Shown: positions 10,483-21,361 of the stretch, one piece after another
How the letters are laid out: every line of letters starts with the position of its first letter
Numbering within the stretch: the stretch's first letter is position 1
From: Conus ventricosus
Lineage: Eukaryota > Mollusca > Gastropoda > Neogastropoda > Conidae
DNA: 64,000 nucleotides
Assembly (NCBI GenBank): GCA_018398815.1
Contig: CM031610.1
Location: 33,516,615-33,580,614, forward strand
Reading direction: 5' to 3'
Program-made: the position numbers and the translations under genes
Notes under the pieces: generated by a model
The model's input: only the letters and a program-made list of their open reading frames with translations
Databases searched by the model: none
What the model was told of the DNA's origin: nothing

Positions 10483-12383
10483 GTTAGTTCTGTGATCTCT
10501 GTCTCTGTATCTGTTTATGTGTTGGTTTGTTTTGCGTCTGAACTCTCTCCACTCTGCCACTGACAGATTAGAGTCTGAACTGAAGTTCATTTCTTCTAAC
10601 TGTGCCTGCCACATGCAAAAGTTTGTGGGTTTTGTTTGTGAAACTCTCACATCTTCCCCTTACGCAGGAGTAGTACTGTAAAAAGAAAAAAAAGTGTCAA
10701 GTTCCTACCTTTTGAGGAAGAAAAATGTTCTGAGATTGCTAGATCAGTCACAGTGGTAATATAAGCAATAGCAGTGACAAATGGTTTTCCTCACTCAAAA
10801 CTTAAAGCTTGGGGTCATCTTTGCCAAAACGATTCAAGGTTTGTATGAGTCTTACATTCGTTTCTGAGTCATTATGAAATGAATTTGCCTCAGGAGACAT
10901 ACTTTGTCCGTTCATTTGAATGAAAGGCCCTCTCATTCCAACTCAAGGTACTTTTACCAGCTCAAAGAGCCTGCTGAGGTCCTTTCAAAAGCATTTGTTA
11001 ATACACATCATTGTTTCAAAACATTAGTTTTGACATTTGAATGGAAAAAGAAAAGAAGTTGGGGTACAGTTCATGACAATGTAACCAGTTTCATACAGAA
11101 GATGCATGGAAGCAAACTTGATGAAGGGAAACAATTTGGAAAGTCTACCTAGGTGATCAAGAGAGAAGACACCCTTCAAGCAATTAATGTCTCAGATCTT
11201 GCCATTTTGAGACTGGACGTACAACTGTGTTGAAAATGCCAATGCCCAGAAAGGCCCGATTCCCAAGATAAGTGCTTTCAAGATCCATCATAAAGCGTGG
11301 ATATGAAAGAAGGTGTAGCACAAACACAGCGCACAATACGTGCTTCGAACTGAACTTTGACTTGAAACTGGAACTGAAGATGGATTGATGGGAGAACCCA
11401 GAGAGTTTTAAGGTAACTCTGTAAAACGTTTGAAGAAAATTCTTTTCAAGTTTCCTGCCAACTTTAAGCAATATAAACATACAAACATAAACATTTCCAA
11501 CATATTAGGTCCTTGTACAACAATATGAGTTCCTTTGAAGGTCCTTTGTCAGTTCTTTTATATTTGTGCGACAAAGACCTGGGAATCCAGAGACTGACTC
11601 TGCATACTAACATTGACAGGGCTGTAATTTCCTAACTGCAAATTGACTTTTTTTTCTCAAGTAAGGACCAGGTTATCTTATGTCCAGAAGAATCATATGT
11701 TTTATTTGAATCAGTTTTGACACCCAGATGTCCAGGCCAACTTGTAGACCTGACATGCAGTTCAAAGCATTGATCATCCAGTGTGCATATCAGTACATAC
11801 ATCACACTATGTTTCGGCTCTGTATGTTCAGATATGGTCACATAAACATTTTCTAGTAAATTGGTCATGCAAACTGCTGTTTTGTGAGCAGTGAGTATGC
11901 TTTAGATTTTTCCCAGAAGTGCACCATTGCAAAAAGCCTTGTGGTCTGAAAATTGTGATATGTCATGTACGTCTTGTCTTGACATTATCAAGGCAAATAC
12001 AAACATTTGGCAGGTGTGTGTATGTGAGCTTGCGCACACACACATACGCATACACTCTGTCTCTCTCTCACACACCTTATCATGTGCCTGTGATGTGTAC
12101 TCATACATATATGTGTGTAAGCACACGCATCATGTGTATTCATATGTATTCATGTGCTTGCACACATTCACAATATGCAGGCAACTTAACACAAATGTGC
12201 AGCTCAAGTATACACAAGCAAAGAATACATGCATGTGACAGGCAGCAGTCTAGCATTGAGCACAAGTAGGTGCATGTGTGTGCATGTGTACATCTGTGAT
12301 GTGCTTGTGTGTGAAAAGATTTTGCTCCTGTAAAAGAAAATATCAAGAAGAAATATTCAGACAAAGACAACTCTAGAGCACGC

Positions 12384-12414
<31 letters not shown>

Positions 12415-12464
12415 GAGTCACACACACAGTCACACACACACAGTCACACACACACACGCACACA

Positions 12465-12542
<78 letters not shown>

Positions 12543-12611
12543 AACAGCGCTGTAGATGATGATTGCATCCGCATGAAACAGCGCTGTAGATAGTTTTAAA
12601 CCTTACCTTTT

Positions 12612-12677
<66 letters not shown>

Positions 12678-15600
12678 CACACTCAGAATGAATATCCATT
12701 CAGGCCTAGCTTCTGTGTGTATGTGTGTGTGTGGTGATGGTTGGAGGGGGGGGGGGGGGGGGGCTCTGTATTTATGTGTTCATCATGTATGTAATTGTGC
12801 GTGTATGGAACACTGTGTTGATGCATCAGGTTGGGCAACTCATCGCTAGACAAGCTGAAGGACGCTCAGATGTACTCCTACATTCTGACGCAAAACTGGG
12901 CAATGGATCGCAGCTGTAACGAGTCGGTTCTGATCTTGTTCTCCAGATATGATGGTGTGGTAAGTCCACTTTCACAGTCATTGATAACACAATTTATCTT
13001 CTTTTTTTTTTCCTCTCTTCATTGTTGTTTTTGTTCTTGTCAGATATTAAAAGCAAGAGTACTGGGATTGTCATTTCTCTTTTGGACTAGTTTTTCTTTA
13101 GAAGACGTACCTTTTCAACTAGTATCTGAGAAAGGGACACAACCCCAGTATGTGTGGGCGTGTGTAAGCCTTCCTGGAGACAACAGAAATTATCTCCCTC
13201 TGTTAAGCCCTGCTGCTGTTGCTCATTTGTTAAAGGCTTGTCACCTAAAGTTCTGGTGTTCAGTTATTGCAGAACACATTTTGCAGGCCATAAATGTCTG
13301 TCACCCAAATTTGAGGACACAACAGTTTACCAGCAGAAAATTGCAGGGACATTGCAATATGGAAAAAAACAAAAACAAAAAAAACGGTATGGATCAAATC
13401 TGAATGGAAGGCTTCATGGAATGTCCATGACACATTCATGCATACACCCATTCATACAAACATGGAAGAGAGAGAGAAAGTTGTCATAGAGGTGTGGGCA
13501 ACTTTGTTAACTCACTCGCTACCAATGTCCGCATATGAGGCCATCGTCCGACGAAGCGTTCGCTACCAATGTCCACATATGCAGATTTGGATTTTGAACA
13601 TTTTGCGCTGTCTGCGTGACGTATCGGTTACGAAACTCAAGAAGGGAGATGATTCCTTAGTTATCCCCTGCCAACTTTTCATTCACTTACGCTGTGTATG
13701 TAGCGTGGCTCGTTCGCTAGCCGACGAGAACAAAGGGTACCGTGATTGAAGAGATGGCGTCGCAGCGAAGCGTTCGACACAGTAGGGCTGGTGAATTGTT
13801 AGTTAGTGTTGAAGACGCACTGGAAATGATCCGGACTGAAGGGTCAGATGTTGAAGAAGACATCAGCGATTCTTCTGATGAGGATTTCGACCCCTACAGT
13901 GGGGAGACAGTCGTGGATTCCGACACTGAAATGGGCGCTGATAGTGGCGAAGAAGCAGACGAAACTGTGCGAGCACATCGGCCTCAGCAAAAAGTGTTTC
14001 ATTCGGGTACTGACGCTGAAATGGGAGAAGTCGACAATTTGGGATCTGTTTTCACTGACGATTTGACTGATAATCTAAATTTCTTTCCTCTCGATCATCC
14101 GTTCACAGGCACACCAGGTTTATTGAACGACTGGCCAGTCAACACTCAGCCTTTGCAGTTCTTTGAGCTGTTCATGCATTCCACAGAGGTGGGTAAAGAG
14201 AAATTATTACTACATAAATTGTGCTATGTGTAAATGTGTCATGTATGTTTTACACACTAAGTGAGTGCATTTTTTGTTGTTGCAGCAATCCATTCATGTA
14301 TCAGTAGAGTAGGGAGAGTGGGGGGGGGGGGGCAGGGAGGGGGGGGGGATAAACAAAGGGAGTGGGTGATTATTTGTACTGAGTATTTGTGCATTACTCT
14401 GTGTGTGTGAAAGTGTGTGTTTGTGTGTGTATGTGTATGTGTGTGTGTTTGAGAGAGAACAGCTACACATGTTCATGTTTTGTAACTCTGTTTATGGGTA
14501 TGTTTGTGTTTCCAGACATATTCTTACTGATATTTATTGTGCAAAAATCCATAATTTGTGCATCTATAGAATAAACTGTTTCCAAACATATTCTTACTGA
14601 TATTTATTGTGCAAAAATCCATAATTTGTGCATCTATAGAATAAACTGTTAACTATAAAGTAATTTAGGTAATTAATGTATTATGGTGCTGGTATTATGT
14701 AAAGAATCCAGGTTGGTTCTGCTTTATAGCTTGTAAAAGCACCAAACTATGCATCCATACACATGAATGTTTATTACAAACAATGGGATACACAGATACA
14801 TAAGAAAAAGAAAAGAAAAGCTCATATGATCATTTTTTGTATGTATGGCTGCAGGTCAAGTTGCTGTGCTGAGGTGGCAGGACAAAAAACCCTGTCTACA
14901 TGCTGACAACAGTGATGCTGCCATCTGTGATGCTCGAAAATTTGAAAAAAAGAAAGAAATGCACTTTACAGACTTAACATTGGCTGAAAGAGAATTGAGA
15001 CAAGGTAAATCTTTAGATTGCATACTTATTTCATCAAACGATGCCCAAGTTTGGTTTGGGCAGGAGAAGAAATTAGAAGAAAATTGCTAAAGACAGTCAA
15101 ATTTTGCTGCCTTGTCAATTGGTTGTGCTGCCAGCCATTTTTATTTTTTGTGAGTCAAAACTGCCCAATAATGTGCAAGATTTCCATCTACTTACTCCTC
15201 CTTCAGGTCATGTACAAAGCAAAGTGCAACTTGAAATGCTGTTGAGTCTGACGTGTCACATCGTATATGAGTGCCATGTTTAAATTTGGAACCTGCCCAA
15301 ACCACTGCTAATATTTCCACCGATCAATAGATTTCATTATCTGCTTTGGCATATTTTTGGTTGCCAATCTGTAAATCCACCCTTTTATTTTTTCCCTCTA
15401 CCTCCCCCAGTGAGGAGTGCCCCAGTCATTCGATCTACATAGCCTTTTCTTGGCGAGTTCTTGTGTAGCTTCAGTCAGGCTGGCTGTCCCCTGTGTGGGC
15501 TCTCCCTCTTTAAACCCGTTACCTGCCTGGAACGTGCAGAAAACAGAAAATCGCTACGCCTGGGATGTGTGTGTCATGCCGTAACTTACGGAAAGCAGAA

Positions 15601-16588
15601 AAATCTACTTGGGAGACGACCGTCTAAAATGTTCTCATCTCTTCTACTGGTGTCAAGGAATGACCCCTTTCCCTTCACGCGAGCAGCCAGCTGACCATAT
15701 GTTATGCAAATTGCGATTTGAGAGGTTACAGCTGATAAGCATATTCAAGATGGCAGCTCAACCTAGCACTTCGTCGACACGTCCTGTTTTCAAGCGTTGC
15801 ACTGCGCTTGATCTTTAAGATGATGTTCTAAAGTATCAAGATAGTGATGAAGAAGACCTTTGAGGATCGGATCCTGATATTAGCGATGAGGAGGAGACAG
15901 ATGGGAATCAGCACCATTCACTTTTAGAGGAGATACGTGCTGGTGATGACGTGGCTTCATTGTTAGTTGCACATGACAGCAATGAATACAACCTCGCGAG
16001 CGAGGGTGACGAAGCGGAAATAGCCGAACCTGTGGAGAGGGTCATGGATGTGGTAGGGGCTCAGGACGACGGCGAGGGTCCCGTGGAAGCGGCCGGGGGG
16101 GCGTGACATGGGGCGTGGTCAGTCCCAGCCTTGGTGGTGTTTTCACTGGGAATCCTGGTCTGAAAGTCAACTGTGCCAATTTTAGGCTGCACAGAGCTCC
16201 AGTCTTCAGTTCCTTCATGACCAGAAACCGGATTCAGGCAAGTAGCTCTAGTTTTCTTTTTTCTTTCTTTTTTTCATTTTTGTTTGCTACTACTTGATAC
16301 TTCACTCCTCCACTATTTATTTTCTGTATTTCTCTTCTTTGCCATATTTCCTACTGAAATCACATAATTATGGCAAATAATGACTGTATGGATAGGTGGG
16401 ACTCTGTGTGTGTGTGTGTGTGTGTGCCTACGCATTGTTTATTTCTGTATGGAAGTTTTCCATATAAGTTTGTTCATTTTGTAAAGCACAGAAGCACTCA
16501 TCCACAGCATTTTTTTTCATGCCATTGTGGTGTTTTTACATTCATGTGTGTGTGATACTCTTAGTGTGTGTTTGTGCATATGTGTACA

Positions 16589-16620
<32 letters not shown>

Positions 16621-16676
16621 GTGTGTGTGTGTGTGTATGCATGTGTGGGGTGTGTATATGTCTGTGTGTGTAAATT

Positions 16677-16730
<54 letters not shown>

Positions 16731-16850
16731 CCAATTGTGGGTCTGCTTACTGTGTGTGTGTGTGTGTGCCCAATTGTGGGTCTGCTTACTGTGTGTGTAA
16801 ATTGTGTGTGTGTGTGTGTGTGCCCAAGTGTTGGTCTGCTTACTGTGTGT

Positions 16851-16899
<49 letters not shown>

Positions 16900-19800
16900 C
16901 CAATTGTAGGTCTGCTTACTTATCTTGAAACTTTTATTCTGTATTTCAGATTCTTCTTCAGTTTCTACAGTGTTTTGTGTTGTAACAAATATGTGTGTGT
17001 GTTTTTCTTTTTTCTTTTCAACAGACAGTTGTTTATTTTTTTCTTCAGACTTTTTTTCCATGGTTGTCATTTTGAACATTTACCATTAAGTATTTGTGAC
17101 GGATTGTTTCCCGTCCGGTCACAAATTTTCATACAACCGTGCTTACCGGAAGGTAGTTGTTCGGAAGCCGGTTGAACAATTCAGCTGACTGCTACTCACC
17201 GGCGCACTGTTAAAAGCCGGGTGAGTTGAACCGGTTAGGCAGTCTCTGCAGTGATTCCGGCAACGCAACAACACAGACGGCCAAAGAGGGACTCAGCTGA
17301 TTTTTGGTGGCAGTCAGGTATTTATCACAATGTTTGTTTATTAGCAAACCGAAACCGTATTCCCGTTTAGGAGCGACTGAAACTTTCTCAGCGCACTTGT
17401 GAAGGATTTGTGTAGAAAAGGAAAGTATTTGTGTGTTCTGTTATCCTATGACTTGATAGGGTAACAAAATGAAATGCTGTCGGAAAACATAAATAGATGA
17501 AGTGAGTGTTAAAGGAAGTGGTCTTCAGAAAAAAAAAGATTTTGTTTATTCTGTGACTTAACTAGTTATGAATTCATGTTGGAAAAAATGTTAATTATTT
17601 CAATGTGGTTTAGCTAGACTTTGCGAGAAGAGGGAGAGTTTTGATGCTATGGATAATAAACTCCCAGAGTGAGCGACATAAACTTTTTGCTGGTTTTTTA
17701 TTTTTGATGTGAATGAGTATTTAACTCACTCTTGATATAAATATCAGCATGTGTGTTGGTAAACAAGAGTGTTGTGGAAATCTTTCCCTTGCATATATTG
17801 AAGTAGATGAATCTTTTTGAAAAGAAACCTTTTAAAAATCTGGTGATTATATGAAATGAGATGAACATTCTTGTCGTGTTACAAGAAAGGAAATGAACAT
17901 TGTGTCGTGACATTTATAGTTTGATGAAAAGTAATCATTAATTGTGTGTAATGAAAGTAATCATTAATTGTGTGTAATGAATTGTATTCATGGTTTATTG
18001 AAGAGGGTCCAGGTGGAAATCTTTTCCCCAATTTAATTTGTAAAACTAAATTCTGAAAGGTTTATATGGAAATCCTTTCCTGTGTAGTGTTGTGATTCCG
18101 GAAAAAGGGAATGTTATAGTGTCATGATTCCAGAAAAAGGGAATGTTATAGTGTCATGATTCCGGAAAGGGAATGTTGTAGTGTTATGATTCCAGAAAGG
18201 GAATGTTGTAGTGTTATGATTCCAGAAAAAGGGAATGTTGTAGTGTTATGATTCCGGAAAAGGGAATGTTGTAGTGTCATGATTCCGGAAAGGGAATGCT
18301 GTAGTGTTATGATTCCGGAAAAGGGAATGTTGTAATGTTGAAAAAAGAATATGCTGATGTTTGTCTCAACTTCTAGTGAAATACGATGTGGCTAATGAAT
18401 ATGAATTTAGTCGTGATTGTAATGAATAGTAGCCATGATAATCAAGGTAGTTCATCAGTTCCCCCAGGTAGAAGCGTTCCCTGGACTGAGGGGGACTGGC
18501 TGCTATTGTCTGAGGGTCAGGGCCGTAGCTGAGACTACCCCCTTGTTCTCCGCCTTTTGTCGGCGTGGAGAGGTCAGCCTGAGTGCCAATAACCACCCTA
18601 CCTGCCACTGTGCCTGGGACCGACTACCTGCTGAGCCAGTTGGGCTGGAAACGCTGCTGCTGCCAAGCCAGAGCGCCGCTCCCAAGTTGAACCAGCGACC
18701 TGTTGGCCAGACCGTCGCTGTGTTGTGTTTGTGTGTGAGCCACAGCTCCTGTGTGAGACTGTCACCTCGTCGTTGGCAGAGACACCGCGAGTGTGTTAGT
18801 GGGGTTTTTTTTAGCCACAGCTCTGAAGTTTTTTGAGTCCTGTGTCGGACTTGACTTGACGCTGTAGTCGTCGTCTTCTTCGTCTGCGTCGCCTTCATCG
18901 TCTCGTCGCCCTTGTCGTCTTGTCATCTCGTCGTTGTCATCGTCTACGGTGATGTTGGAACCAGCAGCATTGATAGCTATTTATATTTTGATATATCTTG
19001 TGTGTACGCCTAATGGTTGGCGTGCCGACCTATTAATGTCATTTTGTTTGTTATATTATATGTTTGTCTGATGGCTCGTGCAGCATAAAAAACAAAAAGA
19101 AGTGTTGTTCTGTTGCCTGGCTGTCGAATGTTCGGGTGAGTGGGTGTGTGTATGTGAATTAGAAAAGTCATGCATGCATCCGTAAGTTCTGTGTGAGAGT
19201 CAGACAGTCAGACACCTGCGGACACACCCATACCATCCGTAACAGTATTATACTATAACAATTTGGACCACACTGTATACTTCCAGTGATGCTGAGTAAA
19301 CACTAAAAGAAGTTTTTGTCAGTGTTTTACAGGTTTTATGTGTTGTAACATGTGTATGTGTGCAGAAACTGTTCTTTTTTGTAAAACCACCATTAGTACA
19401 CCCTTGTCCATCCCCTAATGGCCAATAAAACTAGATTATATTATATAGCATCATAGCTTGGGGTAAAAGGAAAGAGAAGCCATAAAATCTAAGTCATATG
19501 TCAAGAAATAGATAAGCAGTGATTGAGGTATTGAACCTACCCCAAATAGTAAAATTATGCCCCTTTCTAGTAGAATTGGGGTACCCCCAGTAACATACAG
19601 ATTGTTACACAGAGGGACATTTATTGACAACAGTATGAATCCCAGCTGTTTGTAATGTTGTTGAGCAAACACCAAAAGGTATTTTTGCTATTCAGTTGAC
19701 TGATTGCCATCATGGTGGGTTTTTTTTTTTTGGGGGGGACCATTATATGTTGCTATTTATATATTCTTGTGTCAGTAAAACACATTTCCTGTTAAAAAAA

Positions 19801-21034
19801 GAAAGAAAAAGGTATGCACATTTATTGCAGAATTTGTAGTATGCCATGTTGGATGGGAGGCCCTTTTCTTTCTTTTAAACTTCATCTGGTTAAATGTCAC
19901 TTTGTAGAGTTTCAAAACTGACTGAGGGCGGAAAAGAGGTCGAAATGCATTGTGTCTAGTCCTGTACTCTGTTTGTCTGTGTCCTTGGCGGTAACAAACC
20001 CCCTCTCTTTCCAAATGTCACTTTGTAGGTTAGTTTTGTGAATTAGTTCTTGTGCACTCAATCATCCCAAATTAGCAGTGTGTTTGTGGGACTGCAGTTC
20101 ATAATTATGCTTCTTCCGCTATGTATCCTCCTTCCTCTCACATGTTATTTGTTGCATCATTTTTTATTTCATCAATTTTTATGAAAATATACTTTTTATA
20201 AAAGATGAAAAGTGTATTTGAAGGACTGCAAAGATAAATTGGTTTCTTTTTTTTCAGCTGTACACGTTGACTCTGCCACTTGCACGTTCAGTCCTGAAAG
20301 ATGAACACGTCAAGCAAATCAGCATGTCTGTGCGCCACTTGTTCGACAACGATGACACTATCGGAGATGGCCTGCATGAGATGATCAGACGATACCTGTG
20401 AGTGAGAAGTACATAAAGTTGTTTGCACACACATCTGTATTGTCTTTCATTAGAGAAACGGTACCTGTAAGTGAGAAGTGCATAAGGTTGTTTGCGCACG
20501 CATCTCTATTGTCTTTGATAAGAGAAACAATACCTGTGAGTGAGAAGTACATAAGGTTATTTGCGCACATTGCTGTATTGTCTTTTGATTAGAGAAACAA
20601 TACCTGTAAGTGAGAAGTGCATAAGGTTATTTGCGCACGCATCTGCGCACACATCTGTATTGCCTTTGATTAGAGAAACAGTACCTGTGAGTGAGAAGTG
20701 CATAAAGTTGTTTGCGCACGCGTCTGTATTGTCTTTGATTAGAGAAACAATACCTGTGAGTGAGAAGTACATAAGGTGATTTGCGCACATTGCTGTATTG
20801 TCTTGAATTAGAAACATTTACAGCATTTAAAAAAAAATTCAATTCAGGTACAGTTATGGTTGTGAACTCATACAGTTTGCTGTGATCTGTCGCAGGCTGA
20901 TATTTGAGGGCAATGAGGAGGACGCTCTTCGCCCCATAACCTCAGCACAGCGAGGCAGCGGCACCATCCGCATCTCTCCCTCCGTCATCCTGTCATTCCT
21001 CTTGAGTGCTGTCCTCATGGTGGCCCTTCACTAG
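10354..21034 (+). CDS. TPM/MOLO1-like domain membrane protein, partial at 5' end
   Basis: Four exons (10354-10482, 12830-12959, 20258-20397, 20896-21034) join with matching phases into a protein that reads as a TPM domain of the MOLO1 type. In order: a cysteine cluster RETRCKCPKCIRNTHGYVIR, a long helix DKLKDAQMYSYILTQNWAMD, the core strand SVLILFSRYDGVLYTLTLP, a helix VKQISMSVRHLF and the C-terminal helix LHEMIRRYLL. The last residues (SVILSFLLSAVLMVALH) form one hydrophobic segment at the very end, so the protein is either single-pass or GPI-anchored; an N-terminal signal peptide would lie upstream of the window part I can identify. In C. elegans, MOLO-1 is an auxiliary subunit of levamisole-type acetylcholine receptors. 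That function cannot be transferred here from sequence alone. The first visible exon needs one extra base to stay in frame. Family assignment is from remembered pattern, not a search. Confidence 0.65.
10483..12378 (+). other. Intron, nothing further recognised
   Basis: Intronic DNA of the TPM-domain gene. I see no second gene, RNA or mobile-element signature on either strand. Scattered CA-rich stretches appear from 12030 on. Confidence 0.4.
12379..12760. repeat. Compound microsatellite (CA)n, (TA)n and poly-G
   Basis: (CA)n with AGT interruptions runs from 12379 to 12538, (TA)n from 12617 to 12674 and a G-run from 12746 to 12762. Between them 'aacagcgctgtagat' occurs twice, 35 bases apart (12543, 12578). 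Confidence 0.95.
12830..12959 (+). CDS. TPM-domain gene exon (core helix and strand)
   Basis: Acceptor 'gatgcatcag' ends at 12829 and donor 'gtaagt' starts at 12960. One base completes the previous codon, then LGNSSLDKLKDAQMYSYILT through to CNESVLILFSRYDGV in phase 0. The polypyrimidine tract before the acceptor is weak. Confidence 0.75.
12960..13506 (+). other. Intron start, nothing recognised
   Basis: Intron sequence after the 12959 donor. No exon or element signature is seen before the piggyBac-like end at 13507. Confidence 0.4.
13507..14290 (+). mobile_element. piggyBac-like transposon fragment 1 (left end and transposase N-terminus)
   Basis: TTAA at 13507-13510, the piggyBac target site, is followed by ctcactcgctaccaatgtcc, a plausible terminal repeat; 'ttcgctaccaatgtccacatatg' recurs internally near 13559. 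An ORF with ATG at 13754 begins MASQRSVRHSRAGELLVS, continues through an acidic Ser/Asp/Glu-rich stretch (GSDVEEDISDSSDEDFDPYS), and reaches PFTGTPGLLNDWPVNTQPLQ. That layout, acidic N-terminus then FTG-PG-L and a 'PL.FFELF' block, is typical of piggyBac (DDE_Tnp_1_7) transposases. A donor-like 'gaggtgggtaaag' at 14187 could end this exon. The catalytic DDD core and the right end are not found, so it is a dead fragment. Confidence 0.7.
14511..14650. repeat. 70-bp tandem duplication
   Basis: The 70 bases starting near 'tttccagacatattcttactg' are repeated immediately, with one mismatch near the start (cag/caa). It is probably a recent slippage or unequal-exchange event. Confidence 0.95.
14656..15509 (+). 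other. Intron, nothing recognised
   Basis: No exon, RNA gene or element signature on either strand. Short open frames near 14845-15090 have no recognisable family. Confidence 0.4.
15510..16240 (+). mobile_element. piggyBac-like transposon fragment 2
   Basis: TTAA at 15510-15513 followed by acccgttacctgcctgg may be the left end. From an ATG at 15750 the frame reads MAAQPSTSSTRPVFKR, is stopped twice, and continues as acidic sequence (PDISDEEETDG). Near 16137-16215 it reads VFTGNPGLKVNCANFRLHRA, the piggyBac FTG-PG block, with PVFSSF in place of the usual aromatic-rich stretch. It differs clearly from fragment 1, so these are two families or two old insertions. No DDD core is present. Confidence 0.6.
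16400..16922. repeat. (GT)n tract with an embedded 22-bp repeat
   Basis: Long GT runs are punctuated four times by 'cccaattgtgggtctgctta' type units (16730, 16769, 16823, 16899), a compound variable-number repeat. Confidence 0.95.
17095..19244. mobile_element. Solo LTR (about 2.15 kb) with 5-bp target duplication
   Basis: Starts TGTGACGGAT and ends ATCCGTAACA, an imperfect terminal inverted repeat with TG...CA ends. It is flanked on both sides by GTATT (17090-17094 and 19245-19249). This is what recombination between two LTRs leaves behind. It is long for a solo LTR. It contains a 30-33 bp tandem repeat (about 18090-18340) and a GC-richer block (18480-18960). No coding signal is convincing. 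A non-autonomous element with the same ends is the alternative. Confidence 0.7.
18090..18340 (+). repeat. 30-33 bp minisatellite with TTCCRGAA core
   Basis: Roughly eight units of the form 'gtgtyatgattccrgaaa(aa)gggaatgttrta'. The units differ in the length of the A-run and in G/A at the palindrome TTCC[A/G]GAA, which resembles STAT or heat-shock factor half-site spacing. Confidence 0.85.
19250..20257 (+). other. Intron, nothing recognised
   Basis: Sequence between the solo LTR and the 20258 exon. No coding or element signature is seen apart from short T- and G-runs near 19720. Confidence 0.4.
20258..20397 (+). CDS. TPM-domain gene exon (second half of domain)
   Basis: Acceptor 'ctttttttttcag' ends at 20257 and donor 'gtgagt' starts at 20398. 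It reads LYTLTLPLARSVLKDEHVKQ to HEMIRRYL with a two-base overhang (CT). The donor is the first of six tandem copies. Confidence 0.8.
20391..20815 (+). repeat. 69-bp tandem repeat containing copies of the exon's 5' splice site
   Basis: The unit begins with the last exon bases and the donor (acct|gtgagtgag). It recurs at 20463, 20532, 20602, 20683 and 20752 as acctgtaagtgag or acctgtgagtgag. The period is 69-70, with one 81-base unit carrying a 12-bp internal duplication. All six copies keep a consensus-like donor. Confidence 0.9.
20896..21034 (+). CDS. TPM-domain gene last exon with C-terminal hydrophobic segment
   Basis: Acceptor 'ctgtcgcag' ends at 20895. One base completes Leu, then LIFEGNEEDALRPITSAQRG and a terminal hydrophobic stretch of about 17 residues before TAG (21032-21034). 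A hydrophobic end with no cytoplasmic tail fits a GPI-anchor signal or a tail-type membrane segment. Confidence 0.75.
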
Positions 21035-21355
21035 TCGCTAAATGCTACTCACCAAACTGCAGTTAACACATGAGAAATAGTCAAAGCAGTGAATCATGAA
21101 ACTGGGAGGGGGGGTGGGGGAATGATAAAGGTGTTACCAGCTGATATTGACATGGGACGATGTCTCCATACATTGCACTGCATTTGTGTTTTGATTTTGG
21201 ACCACCACAAGCACTCAGCTAACATCGTTAATGAGACAGTCAAGCCAGTTTCAGTGACAACGTGAAACTGTGCACAGTATCTGAAATTTTTTGACAAGAG
21301 GTCGTCAAAATGTTTTCAAGACTGAAAATGACTACTCGAACAGCAGATTCTATTG

Positions 21356-21361
21356 AATAAA
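21356..21361 (+). terminator. Polyadenylation signal AATAAA
   Basis: AATAAA lies 322 bases after the stop codon of the TPM-domain gene. A second AATAAA lies near 22123. Which one is used cannot be told from sequence. Confidence 0.5.

Noticed and set aside
18435..18898. Open frames on both strands in a GC-richer block
   Set aside because: They lie inside the solo LTR, overlap each other on opposite strands and resemble no family.
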